64,000 nucleotides of DNA, taken from assembly GCA_015680685.1 (NCBI GenBank), contig MNCI01007854.1, forward strand, positions 62,001-126,000, written 5' to 3'. Origin of the DNA: Gnetum montanum. Lineage: Eukaryota; Streptophyta; Gnetopsida; Gnetales; Gnetaceae. The notes below the pieces were generated by a model that saw only the letters and a list, made by a program, of their open reading frames with translations, was not told the origin of the DNA and did no database searches. Below, piece after piece: positions 43,600 through 55,117 of the stretch. Numbering within the stretch: position 1 is the stretch's first letter; each line of letters starts with the position of its first letter. The position numbers were made by a program, and so were the translations under genes.

Positions 43600-46086
43600 T
43601 AGCATTATAGTGCGAATCCTAGGTGGCGCTTGGTTTGAAGGGTGCTTGAAGGTATTCGATGTAGAGGATGAGGGTATTGGAGATGCATGGCAATTAGCTG
43701 GAGTAGGTTGTGAGGGCTAGAGAGGAATTTTGGGCTAGAAGAAAGGTCATTTCATTAATCGATTATCTAAACCACTTGGTTGAAAAACTAGTTCTAAGCA
43801 TACAACCCTTGTAGTATTTCATTGTTGTTGCTATGGAGGAATTTCACTTTGCATGGATGGAGTAGGAGATAACTAAGTTGAAGGTGGAGGTGTAGGTGTA
43901 GAGGGATGTGGAGGATGATAAGGATACTGATATGGGTTTTTCCCTTGAGTAGATTGTGAATGTGTTTGGTGGTACTTTGGAGGGTAATAGTGATGCTAAA
44001 ATGATGCATGACTTGCTGAACTTCTAAGGGAGATAGGTTGCTAAACATAGTACCCATATGGATCTAGTTGCCTATAAGGGTATTGTTGCCTCGATGGTGT
44101 CATTTCCCACGATTGTGGTTGGTACCATTGTTGGTACTATTCATAAGGTTGTGGAGGAGTTTCACTTGGGTAGTAAGCTTATTGTTGTTTGTGGAACTGT
44201 CTTGGACTACATTGAGGATAAGGCAATCATTTTGGAGCTTGTCTATGTTCTAGGTAGGGGTTCAATGCATACACTCTAGACTCTTGTAAGTGTGACATCA
44301 TAGGGCAACATCCCTTTGAATGTTCATATTGATAGATGTCACATTTAGTTTCATCATCAGAGTCAGACTCCAAAATTTCCTCTACTGCAACAACTTTTCC
44401 CTTCCCCCTTTGGTAGGCACTTTCAACTTTTTTTCATTATCTATAATTATAATCACTATTTTAATCTTTGGATTCTTCAACAATCTTTAAAGCAATTTGA
44501 AACTTTTCATCCAAAGAGGCCCATAACTTGTCGACCTTGGCTAAAATGTTAGAAACAAATTTTTGGATAGGTAAGATCTTTTTGTTCACCACTTCATCAA
44601 GTGGTGACTCCTCCTCATCACAAAATCAGACCTCTCATTTTCTGATGGATAGGTTCCTATTGTATTCTTTAGCACACTCTCTTTTTCATAGCTCACCTTC
44701 TTCTTTTGCTACCTACTCAATTAACCTTTGGATTTGATGAGCTCTCAGTTCAAATAATCTTCTTTGGGCATACACCCCAAGGGTTCTTCTTGTTTCTGCC
44801 CTAAGCCCATCTATGATGTGGCAAAGTTGTTCCCTCTAAGAGTAACCATGGCTAGGGCATCTATGTAAGAGTGAATAGTATCAGCCCATGGTAGCATCCA
44901 AGGGTTCATGTGCTCATTGTTTCTAGCCTTGAATTTGCCTTCTCAGATTAAACACTCTAGAGTACATTTGATATTTGTCATTGAACAATTCTAACATGGT
45001 ACTCCATCATTGGATAGATTTCAGTTCAAAGGATTGGTACCAAATTTTAGCTTCCTTAATGAGCATCCTTGGAAAGAGCTTGAGTTTCTACCACTCATTC
45101 TCAATGTTATGTAAGGCACAGGCATCTTGAAAACCTTGCAGATGTGTCTATGGATCAGAATTATATTCCCCCTCAAATCTTGGGATATTGTTCATATCTA
45201 GGTGCTTGATCCAACTATCCTTTATATGCCTAGTTGGAATTCTTACTACCTCCACAATGTTAAGCATACTTTGAGTCATCAGTAAAGGCTCATCATCATC
45301 ACTGTGTTGGTGACGTCAATAATGGTTTCAGCCACCCCTTTGATTTTGGTGGCCTTCATGGTCATTATTATTTTCTCAATTACCTTCATCACAGTTGTTT
45401 CAATGGTGGCTTGTATGAGAACCATCAGATGAAGAGAAATGTTTGAAATTAGATGAAGAGGATGAAGAGGAAGGTGTACTACCACCACCACCACGATGTC
45501 TGCCATTAGTCTTATGCTTTTCATGATCTCCATCATTAGATCCCTACCTTGGCTATCACTCTTTCTTGAGCCCAATTTATGAATAGTTGATCACAGGGTC
45601 AAGTTCACACCCTCACCATCGTTAGTAGGGGTTGGAGAATCTTCATGTTGAGAGCCTTCCAAGAAAGGGTTCTCATTATCCTCTTGATCTAGTAGAAACA
45701 AGGGGTTAGTGTAGTGTTTCTCCTTTGTGGCTTCATGGAGTCTCTCTTGATGTTTGTCTTGTCTATGTTGTGTTTCAATGGGATGATAGTTCTAAGTGTC
45801 ATATCCATCCACAANNNNNNNNNNNNNNNNNNNNNNNNNNNNNNNNNNNNNNNNNNNNNNNNNNNNNNNNNNNNNNNNNNNNNNNNNNNNNNNNNNNNNN
45901 NNNNGGGGGGGGGGGGGGGGAGGGCAAAACAACATTTCCCTCCTTATCACGCCATCATAGCTATTCATCCTAATGTAGGATTAAGGTAAAATTCTGTACA
46001 AAATCATCTAGATGAGTGTATACCACCTTGCATTCCTGTGGGACTAGTGGTTTAGTATCGTCATGCTTACAAGAAGAAGAAGACAT
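43600..46086 (-). pseudogene. Element D gag, broken, with a sequence gap
   Basis: The minus-strand ATG ending at 46086 opens MSSSSCKHDDTKPLVPQ, then VVYTHLDDFVQNFTLIL. The frame then enters a run of 16 G and 90 undetermined bases (45815-45920). The gag core and the Cys/His and Pro-rich parts follow at 45300-43750 with many stops. A Ser/His-rich linker stands at 45575-45279. Confidence 0.7.
45815..45904. other. Assembly gap, 90 n
   Basis: 90 undetermined bases, followed directly by 16 G (45905-45920). It falls inside D gag, where sister copies have no G run. Confidence 0.95.
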
Positions 46087-46239
46087 GTTGTAAAACAAAA
46101 AATAAATTGTTAGTGTGCTTTTGTAATTTATGTATAGTGGAAATGATATGACCTTAGATTCATACAAAAATTTTAGTGATATTCATTTAGACCTACATAG
46201 TGCATGTTCCACAAAGAAAGCCCTCGAGAATGACGTCAA

Positions 46240-47185
46240 TGATGAGCAGCAAGGTACCCCTATGCCTAACCATACGAATCACAAGCATTCACACGTGATC
46301 TGATTGAATTTCATGGACTTTAACATTTCTAGTGCACTAGCCCTTTAGGAAGTGAATCTAACATTAAAGTCAATTGTTGTCCTTCCAGTTACATTTGTGA
46401 CGTTTGTTAGTATGGTTAAGTGTAATGGAGGCATCTGATTTTTATCATTTTGTATTTTATATTGTAGGTGCTTGAAATGTAGATAAAAAGGAGTTTAATT
46501 AATTAATCTAAATTGCTAATTAACTATTCTTTTAACTAATCCTAATACAAGTATTCATTCCCACTTTTCGCACACATCCTAAGCCCACGTATTCACTATT
46601 GCGTGACCAAATGCTATACTATTGGGCATACCAAGCAATACTGTTTCTGGGATTACCAAGTGAATACATGTTACGCTCGAAGAAATCGTACTTATGTATT
46701 TAATCTATCTAGCTTAATAATCTCATTAACTCAATTGCTAGAAAATAATTGCAAAATGATTGAGAATAATTAACAAAAAATTGAAAACATTGAATGCATA
46801 AATAAAAGAGCTAATCTATCCAAAGTGCTACAAGGTTTATTAGAAAGCTTGTCTTTATTGACACACACACTATCGTTCTTAGGTAGAACAATGCTCAAAT
46901 AAAGATCCATACACTCAATGACTTCTATTGTAGGCACTCTCAAGGAAAGAATTCTAACTTTTGAATAGAAAAAATGCAAGAGCTTCACTACTACTAAAAT
47001 CTGGACTCTCCATAAATGCAACTGGTAGGCATGTATTTATAGGCAATAGACAAGCACCATGTTGATAAGGCATCATCGACATAGGTCAAAATACATTGAC
47101 GGGACCTTGTGGATGAGGCCTTGTCAACATAGTCAGCTACATCAACGAGGCCTCATCAACACAACCAACCAACGACAACTCATCA
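46240..47185 (-). repeat. 5' LTR of element D
   Basis: TGATGAGCAGC on the + strand to CTCATCA at 47185; 946 bp. Minus-strand TATA box CTATAAATACATG near 47030. U3 (47045-47185) has repeats around GTTGAYGAGGCCT instead of CGATATCG. The left neighbour GAATGACGTCAA is a strongly decayed primer site. Confidence 0.8.
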
Positions 47186-47960
47186 ATTGTCACTTGGGGT
47201 ATTTTCTAAGGAAGGATTTTTACTCACAACACTTTATTTTATTTTGAAATTTCTGAAAAGATACCTACCTTTAGGCATGGGTAACATGTCTTTCCAATGG
47301 AACCCCCAAAAAAGTATTCTATGCTCATTTTTTTATCCGTGTAAACCCTTTTAAGGTAGCACTTCTTTAACTCTTACTTCCATTTTTTTAAAGTCTGCAT
47401 AGATATAATACAACCTTAATAATAGGCTAGACCTCACAACAGTAGTCCAGAAGAATTCACAAATCCCCTTAATGTCACACCCTTTTCATTCCTCCTTGGT
47501 TTTTCACTATTCTGTCTAGGAATAATGATCACAAGTTTATTCTTAGTTGTATGATGAAAAAGAATATCATTATGGCCATGGTAGGAACCTCTCATTATTG
47601 GAAAGGATGGATGGATGATGTGGGCTCACTATGTAAATAATTAGTCTCTTACGACTTGATAACATAAAAATTTTCACCTCATTGGCCTAAATCTTGCCTC
47701 TATTTGAATGTGTCTTATTAACAATCAAAATTATTTACAAAGGGTTTAAAAACAAAGTATAAAAGAAAATGAAAAAGATAGTAAAAATTGTGAAATGTAT
47801 AAATAATGAAAAATGTTAAAAGAATAGAAAATGTAAAAGAATCAAAAGATATTAAGGAATGTCAAAAGTTTAAGAAATGAAAAGTATCAACAAATGAGAA
47901 AAAGTGAAAAGCATTGTAAAACAAAAAATTGAAAAAGTAGTTATTAATTCAGGAATCAAA
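47186..47960 (-). other. Spacer and AT-rich repeats of fragment G
   Basis: No gene. 47460-47640 parallels the A 3' region at 3715-3870. A-rich repeats around GTAAAAGAAT and AAAATG lie at 47750-47930. The reverse complement of ATCTCCCCCATGATTG (about 47967-47983) is the internal polypurine motif. Confidence 0.55.
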
Positions 47961-47999
47961 GTAGGGTATCTCCCCCATGATTGTACATCTGGGCAAGTG

Positions 48000-49345
48000 T
48001 TCGGAAAATGCTCCCTAGATCTCCTGGGTCATACACTATAGGCAATTCACCTACCATCTTTAGTGATGTAACTTTTCGATTATTGTCCCTTGAGACTTTG
48101 ATGATAGTGAAATTATGATCAACTAAGCCCTTGTTTTCCTTTCTTATTGGTGTATGATCATGGTTTATTAGTTTAATTTAAGGTTCTTAGTTGTAGTCAT
48201 TTTCATAGTTTGGGAATTAGTAAGTAGTTTAGATGTTTCCATGCACATTTTAGATCATTAAAAGTTCTTACTTGTTGGTCACTGGGTGTCTTTTGATTTA
48301 GTGGCCCCTACTCTCTCTTGTACATACACTTGATTTTTACATTTGTTGTGGACTAGTGTAATGATTGTGTTGACATTCTAGAAGATCAGTCCACAACTAC
48401 ATCCTTCTTTTTTAGTAGTAATGCATGGAATTGCCTATCTTTCCACAATGATAGGCTTATCTATTATGTTTTTCACTTAAATGATAATGGGTGTTGGCTC
48501 TTACATAAGATTGGAATACATTGTTTTGATGAGGAAGGACATTGCACTTGGTTGGCCTTGTGCTAGTTTTGATAAGTCAGTAGATTTACGAGTTTTATGC
48601 TTAGGTGTGGGAACTATCCTAAAGAAAGGACATTTTTAAGACTTTGGTTTAGATCTACTAGAATTATCATTTACATGTATGTTCGTAGCACAATTGACAT
48701 TCTTCCATTGATGTTGTTATGCCAATCCTGCTTGTGTTGCTGGTGGTGACATATGGTGGAGGGAAGTATGAGAATACTGAGGATGTTGTAGGGGATAAAA
48801 GGTTTGAAATGGTAATCCCATAGAATATGTTGTAGGTTGATGATATTCAGAAAAGTGATAGTAGTGATTCAAGGTAGAGAAAGTAGAACCATTTGGAGAA
48901 ATAGGTTGTTGAAAATAGTAGTCATACAGGTCCAACTAGCAATAAGGGTATTGTTGGTTTATTGATGGAATCCCCCATGATTGTGGGTTTTACCATTATG
49001 GTTGATAGTGATTTTGAGGTTGATAAGAAGTTCCATTAGGATAGTACAATTGATTGTAGCACTATCTATAATTACCTTGTGAATAAGGTAATTTACTAGG
49101 CATTTTTTTTTGTACGAACTTGGGATTCAAAGAAAAAGCCCAATACTCATGTAGATGTAATATGACTAGGAAATAGCCCTTTGGATGGTCATATAGGTAG
49201 ATGTCACATCCATCATCCTCTTCTATTTTTGAGTCTATAGCCTCTTCTCCTACAACTATTTTCCTTTTTTTCAATAAGTGTTCCTACCTATTTCTTTGTT
49301 ATATAATTTTTGTTATATCTTTTTCTTTTCTTAATACTTTTAGGG
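48000..49345 (-). pseudogene. Fragment G gag C-terminal part and protease remnant
   Basis: 49274-49062 encodes CDIYLYDHPKGYFLVILHL, the Cys/His part with its second Cys pair lost. 48935-48717 encodes MDLYDYYFQQPISPNGS and a Tyr/His/Pro-rich segment matching B 29240-29450. Only vague protease similarity remains down to 48000. The upstream two thirds of gag are absent: the sequence changes to F spacer at about 49345. Confidence 0.7.
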
Positions 49346-50376
49346 ATGGTTATACAAGGGCACTAATGGCTGGAGACTACTTTGGGGAGGACCCAATTGT
49401 ATAACCCTCATATTTCATACTTCATAAGCAATTCAACATCACCTTGTGCTTTCCAAGATCATCCAATAATCCAATACATACTTCCTTACTTTCAAAAATC
49501 TATCCATGTACCTATAACCCTTCATCCAACTTCTATACACTTAATAAACTTTTATAGCCTGAAATTATTTCTTTATGAATTTTAAACACCTATTTTTGGA
49601 AATCTATGCATCATGGCTATTTTGAAATCCTTTGAAAACATTTACTGTCTTCTAACCATTCTAGTTGACTTGTTTTTTCCAAGTAAAATAGATCACAAAA
49701 TTGAAATTTTTCAAGGTGAGGTTGTTGATATGATGTACAAGCCCATCATACATCATTGATTCAATGTCATATTAATTATGTTGCTTTGATAAGAAAAATA
49801 TATATATCCATGGGAAGTTAGCACATTTTTCATCTTTCTCATTTGCAACAAGGAGAACTTTTGTCATTTTCTTTCTGAGCTTTGACAAGCTAACTTTTAA
49901 AGCCCATAACTTTGTCCCCATGGCTCTGATTTTTGAAATTTTTGAATCTTGTTGATCCTAGAGCACTCAAATTAGTCATGGGGGGTGGGGGGATAGGTGA
50001 GGGGGCATGACATCAAGGAAGTTGGAGTCAAAATTTTTGAAAAATTTTTTTATGCCGAAAGATAGCCTAAGGGTAAGCAAGAGAAAACACTAAAGGTATT
50101 ATTATGAATTAAGTAAATTTAATCCAAAAAATTCAATGAATCATCCTAATAAGCCATTCTAAGCAATTCTAAGATATTATAGTAAAAAATATAATAAGTG
50201 TGGAAGGTCATGGAAATTAAAGATGTAACATCTAAAGGGTTTCTTTTTGAAAATTTTTCTAACTCTGTAATCATAGTATGATAGGAACTTGATCTAACTA
50301 AGGGTATGAGCAAGGTTAAGAACTATTAAGAATTGATATGAGCATCCTAATGATTTCAAATCTTTGTTGATTGTAG
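49346..50376 (+). other. F spacer before ORF2
   Basis: No gene. 49350-49395 (GGGCACTAATGGC, TACTTTGGGGAGGACCC) matches the B spacer at 31694-31735. A purine run AGTCATGGGGGGTGGGGGGA lies at 49974-49993; fragment G has TCATGGGGGGTGC at the equivalent place (23910-23922, minus). Confidence 0.6.
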
Positions 50377-53140
50377 ATGGCCTCAAAGAGGATACCAGAA
50401 GGAGAACCCTTACAACTGAGAAGTAAAAGACTAAGAGGTCATGGAAGAGGCTGCATTGGAGAATGAACTCCACCAGCAAAGCACATGGAGCAAGAGGTCC
50501 AATCTTTCAGTATCCCCCATAAAATACCTACTACTGAACACTCTACTATTGAGAAAAAGCACCACAAGAACCTAAACAAGGATAGCACCTTACGCTATTG
50601 CCAGATTGTCTCTAGGATATCCAAGAGAAGTCAATCATGTCAACGGTCATTGTAGAATTGAGCTTTGGCCCTTTCATGAAGTTTTCTCTAGAGGTAGTAA
50701 GCACACAACTCCAATCATCTCTCATATGGCCTACATTATTAACTAGTGGTGAATGGTACCTCGGGGAAACTCTTCAATTCTAGTAAAATAAACAAACTAA
50801 TGCCACTATGAAGATAGAAGGAATTTTAGTGTCATATTTTGTAGAGGTAATAGCCAAAGCCCTCAATCTACCAAATGAAGGGGCTAACGTGACAAAGATA
50901 TCCACAAGGTTTGATATGGATGCAAAAATATTATGGCTATACAAAGCCTACGACAAGGATGATAAGGAATATAATGAGATGACTGCTGAGAAAAAGGTCT
51001 ATTTTAAGATTGGAACCTATTATTTTTTCCTAACCAAGAGGCTCAATAGGATATCAACTTATGTAGCCAAAGGAAGCACCATTTTCATGGAAAAATTCAA
51101 TACTAACATTTCCCATATCTACTTCCTTAAAATTCATAGGCATTTCAAAGAGAAAAAGGTGGGAAAACCAACACTACCATTTCTTTGCCTAATTAGGAAG
51201 CTATGCAAACAAGAAAGCATATTGGATTATATAAATGATGTTTTGAGGAAAGCTCAAAATGATTCATACGTAAAGATGTTAAAACCCATGCCTCACAAGA
51301 AGGATTAGCTAGAAAAGAAAGTAGGTACTGAGGGAGCTATAGGCTCAACTCTTACTAATACTATTCAAGCTACTAGCTAACAATATCAAGCAAGACCTAG
51401 TAGCCAACCACAAACTAACTAGCAACAACAAGAAGAAGTTCCACCACCATTGCTATAGGACTATAGAATTTTAATGAGTCATTTGGAACAAATCGTAGAC
51501 ACAATAAGCTAGGAAACCAAATAGGGGATCAATCTCTACAATGTTAGAGAAAATGTAGTTAGACCCATAGTCTCAATGGATCCTACAAGTGGGCAGATTT
51601 CATTATAGTCAAGAGAAGGGGATGATTGATCATAATAGATCTCAAGGAACATTGCATCATTTTAAGTGATGTTGGAAACCAAAGAAGGAGCCACAGTGGT
51701 GGTTATGAAACATTAGGATGCAACAGGAGTTATTGAAGTGATTACAGATTACATAAAAGAGTGCTTGAGTACTTCAATGTTCCTATTATGTCATCAACCG
51801 ATCTTTCTAGAGTAAGGGATGGTCAAATGATTGCTGGTACATCAATGAATCTTATTGATCATGAGTATATATTAGATATACTACTACAGATGGGATTAGT
51901 AATGTAGAATCACTTTGATATCTACAATGATATCACTGCAGTCTAGTCTAAACTAATCACTACCAAGGGGAAGTTGATCATAGTTGAAACTAGGGCGGAG
52001 CATGCTAAAAATGAAGTCCAAAAACTACAAGAAGAGCTTGCAACCCTTAGAGCATAGAGAAGAGATCTGATGTAGTTTAATGTACTTGACCAACTTGACC
52101 AATTTAGAATAGATCATGTGAGATGCCTCATCAACCATAGCATGAAGATGGAGAAAGAGAAGGAGAAGGTATTATGGGATGCATTAGTGGCAAAAGCACA
52201 AACGTATGCACATGCTAAGGCACTCACTATCTTGTAGGAAGAAAATAAAGAATTAGATACTAATAATGCTCAATTGACCAACATTAAGCAACAAAAGAAC
52301 ATTCTTGAGGAAAGCATCCAACTTCAAGAATAGTTAGTTCGTGTCAACCAAGACATGAGTCACTTAGCCCATGAGAACAGAACCTTATCAATGGAAGAAG
52401 TCTACACACTTACATAAATGTCAATAATCGAAATCAATGCATGGAAAAACAAGGCCAAGAAGCATAAACAACTCAAAGAGCATTTTATAGGTTAGTTGGA
52501 CATGTATAAGAAAATCAATGAGAAAGAAACCCAAATGGCCAAAGCCAATATTAGTTCCATTTTAGCCCATAATCCTAACTAGCAACCAATCCTCGATAGT
52601 TTAGCACATGTCCACCAAGAAGAAGTCAAAATACATGGGGTTAGCAAATCTCCACTACACTAACCTAGCCATGATAATAGCACGTAGGCCCAAAAATGAA
52701 CTAGAATAGCAAGTAGCAATTGTGTATGCTTTGTACGAGAAGGAGTTTACTAACAAAAAAGATGCATTACAAAAGTTACATATAGCAAACTCAAAACTCA
52801 AGATTCTCAAGGCTAGCTACTAGGGCCAAAAAGATATAGAATGTCTGACTATCAAAAATTGAGGAAATTAGTCAAGGCTTTTAAGGAAGAATGACAACAG
52901 TTTGCAACATGGTATGTGAAAGCCAATCAGATGTTCCTATAGTTGCCATGCCCATGAGATGTACCTACTTCATCACACATTGCTCAACAAGTGTGGATGG
53001 CACATGATCCTAGGATAGAATAGGAGAAGCTTCAGGCATTAGTCAACATGTATTAATTCAAGAAGCTTAATAATAAGAGGAAGTAGTTTATGAAAGAGCC
53101 ATCACTGATGGGTACATAGGCTACATCAAGCTACTTAAAT
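50377..53140 (+). pseudogene. Element F ORF2: globular plus coiled-coil protein in the env position
   Basis: The ATG at 50377 follows GATTGTAG and opens MASKRIPEGEPLQLRSKRL. After several stops the best-kept block (50808-51308, 166 residues) reads KIEGILVSYFVEVIAKALNL, RFDMDAKILWLYKAYDKDDK, GTYYFFLTKRLN and SIFMEKFNTNISHIYFLKIH. A Gln/Pro-rich segment follows (51360-51450). About 51950-52600 is a heptad-like Glu/Lys/Leu-rich stretch (AEHAKNEVQKLQEELATLRA and more), then KLQALVNMY near the end. No membrane segment or envelope motif is seen. The first block resembles transposon proteins annotated as putative plant transposon protein; function unknown. Most breaks are TAG or TAA. Confidence 0.7.
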
Positions 53141-53307
53141 TTTTGTTTTTATTTTTTTGTCATAAAATTATGTTAATTTTGTAAAAATACCACTACTGCA
53201 TTCTAAGTCATGTAAATAGTCCATTAGTCATGTATAGTCAAATATACCTTCCAATTTTGTAAGGGACTCTATCTTCATTTTATTTTAACTCAAGGTCGAG
53301 TTTCTAG

Positions 53308-53322
53308 TCAATTGTGAAGGTA
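53308..53322 (+). promoter_or_regulatory. Terminal polypurine tract of element F
   Basis: TCAATTGTGAAGGTA, a decayed form of TCATGGGGGTA, directly before the LTR. Confidence 0.6.
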
Positions 53323-54173
53323 TCATAAAGTAAAATTTTACAAGAAAACAACATCGTAGCAACTACATTGTATCAACGATGTCATTGATATGATGTCACC
53401 ACTCATGATTTGTCAACATTGATACGATGTTTTAGGATGTGTGCAGCCCTATAAATACAACACTTGGATGCACAATCCAAGAACTTTTCATTCCACTAGT
53501 AATAGAACTCTTCTAGTTTGAATTCTTATACTTAGACTTAGCAATAGAGAGCGAATGCCCATAGTGTGATGTTTTGATAGCTAAATGATGTCTTTATTCA
53601 AACAAGTTGTACTTAGGGATGAGTTATGATAGTAATAAAGATCAAGACTATTTCCCATCATTGTAGCATCCACTTAGTTTCTTTTTTTTTACTTCACCTA
53701 GTTTTCACTATTTTTACTAGCTTAATATTTTACTTTCTCAAGCACTTTATAGTGATAAGTGTGATTGTTTGGTAACCCCAATAGCATTATCACTTGGTTC
53801 ACCTTATAGCATAATACTTGGTAATCCCATTGATGATTAGATGAGCCCAAGGCATGTCCAATAAATTAGGAACAATTATCCATCATGATAGGTTAAAATG
53901 GGTTTATGTTTTCTCCATTAACTAGACTTAGATATTTTTCACCACATTTACTCTTAGGAGAATTAATGGCCAAGGCAACATTAGTTATCATATGCCTCAC
54001 TACTAGTGAAACCAAATGTTTAGTTTTCACTATCTTAAAGTAAGAGGACAATGATTACAAGCTTAAATTCAATTACTAGCATAACAACATTGTCCATCTA
54101 TAGATTATGATTAGGTCACACATAAACATTTGTGACTTGTATGGTTGATTGTTGCATGCTTTTCCACTCATCA
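53323..54173 (+). repeat. 3' LTR of element F
   Basis: TCATAAAGTAAAATTTTAC (first G changed to C) to CTCATCA; TATA box TATAAATACAAC at about 53450. Followed by the duplication CCTAG. Confidence 0.8.
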
Positions 54174-54178
54174 CCTAG
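54174..54178 (+). repeat. Right target-site duplication of element F (CCTAG)
   Basis: Identical to 20535-20539. Confidence 0.8.
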
Positions 54179-54473
54179 TTTGATAGATTATCATATTGAT
54201 GATGAAAAAATAAAAAAGTTCAATCAAAAGAGATTTTACTACATACTTTTGAAAAGTCATTGTGAACTAGAGGCTTATAGGTAACAATTATTTTGACAAA
54301 AAATGTTGATAAAAGGTTAGTTATGAATAATATTTAGTAATAATAAAATTTTATTCAAAGATGGCATACAATTGATCCATAGAGCAATGATAAACTTTGT
54401 ACAAGAGAACCAAAGAAATATGGTGGAAATAATAAATTAATAAAGAATCATCAGAGGCTCTATGCTCATTCTT

Positions 54474-54609
54474 CTAAGGTGGGGTCTTGGAAGGGTTGAT
54501 GAGAAAAAGCTTAATGTCTTCCACGTGGTTGTGCACAAGCTCAAACCTAAGTCCTACAACTTGAGAAACAAGCATCCTACCATCACTCCAAGTTTCAAAA
54601 GTAAATCTC
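54474..54609 (-). CDS. Exon-like open frame, unrecognised
   Basis: The minus strand has an acceptor-like TTACCTTAG (ending at about 54610) and then a 44-codon frame to a TAG at 54474-54476: FTFETWSDGRMLVSQVVGLR, then FELVHNHVEDIKLFLINPSK and TPP. Composition is that of a folded protein, in contrast to the AT-rich surroundings. I do not recognise the family. It could be the terminal exon of a host gene cut off by retroelements, a captured gene fragment or a piece of an unrecognised element. Confidence 0.3.
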
Positions 54610-54799
54610 TAAGGTAATGATATCTTATTTGCAAAGATTAAGTATGGTTAAAAAACACTTTCATTATGAGATAAATTACATAACTAATTTATTTTATAAC
54701 AGTAATCAAATAATTTTTCCTATGTTGGTTCCAATTCTAGATAAGAAAAGAGAAGGGTTAGCGTTGGAACCTAGTTGTATAATCATGTGAAATATCATG

Positions 54800-55070
54800 G
54801 ATACGTTCTTTTTTAGATTATGCATATGCTAAGGTATTTCCTCAATATAATGCACAATAATCACAAGGCTTGGTTACTATGGAAAATAGGCAAGGTCTTA
54901 CTAGAGTACTAAAAAGAGAACCAAAAAAGACATGGAATAATGGTTAAAGATGATATGAAGAGATTACAAATAAACTAAGATCTAGCTCTTTATAGAGCTG
55001 AATGATTAAAAACAACTCATGCAGTTAATCCCATTTTGTTGGGACAAGACTAAGATAATGATAATGATAA
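54800..55070 (+). mobile_element. LINE 3' tail remnant
   Basis: In shifting frames the sequence resembles the last residues of RTE/L1-type plant LINE ORF2: a KKTWNN block, DDMKRLQIN, DLALYRAE and HAVNPI. It ends CCCATTTTGTTGGGACAAG and (TAATGA)n. Such ends (C-C-C-A...TGGGAcAAG followed by a short tandem tail) are common for plant LINE and SINE copies. Only the 3' end is present. Confidence 0.5.
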
Positions 55071-55117
55071 TGAAAACTCTTTATTTATGCATGTTTTAGG
55101 AGTTTGAATGTTTATTC

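Larger units (their letters stand above)
24866..47185 (-). mobile_element. Element D: Athila-like, with pol; interrupted by B and C
   Basis: The 5' LTR (47185-46240) and 3' LTR (25766-24866) are close relatives (roughly 85-90% by eye) with TSDs ATAGT/ATTGT. D's own sequence is 24866-26191, 32485-35112 and 42206-47185. In minus-strand order: LTR, primer site, gag, protease, reverse transcriptase (split by C), RNase H, integrase, internal polypurine motif, end of ORF2, PPT, LTR. It is the only copy here with pol. The middle of ORF2 and its spacer are missing at the B boundary. A 90-base gap lies in gag. Confidence 0.75.
23090..49345 (-). mobile_element. Fragment G: inverted Athila-like element without LTRs
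   Basis: On the minus strand, 49345-47186 and 24865-23090 form one element interrupted by D. In 5' to 3' order: gag C-terminal part (49345-48717), decayed protease region, internal polypurine motif (about 47964-47982), AT-rich repeats, spacer, a second polypurine motif (23910-23922) and an internally deleted ORF2. The 3' end stops about 60 bp short of where the PPT and LTR should be. Neither LTR is present. It abuts F gag at 23090 and the F spacer at about 49345. Confidence 0.65.
20540..54173 (+). mobile_element. Element F: Athila-like retrotransposon, outermost layer of the right nest
   Basis: A 5' LTR (20540-21429) and 3' LTR (53323-54173) of the same family frame 33.6 kb and are flanked by a perfect CCTAG duplication. 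F's own sequence is 20540-23090 (LTR, primer site, gag) and 49345-54173 (spacer, ORF2, PPT, LTR). The interior holds G, D, B and C. F's protease and pol are missing; whether they were lost with the G insertion or before cannot be told. Confidence 0.8.

Noticed and set aside
50808-51308. Independent host gene of 166 codons
   Set aside because: The same sequence recurs in E2 at the same place inside a retroelement, between spacer and PPT, so it belongs to the element.
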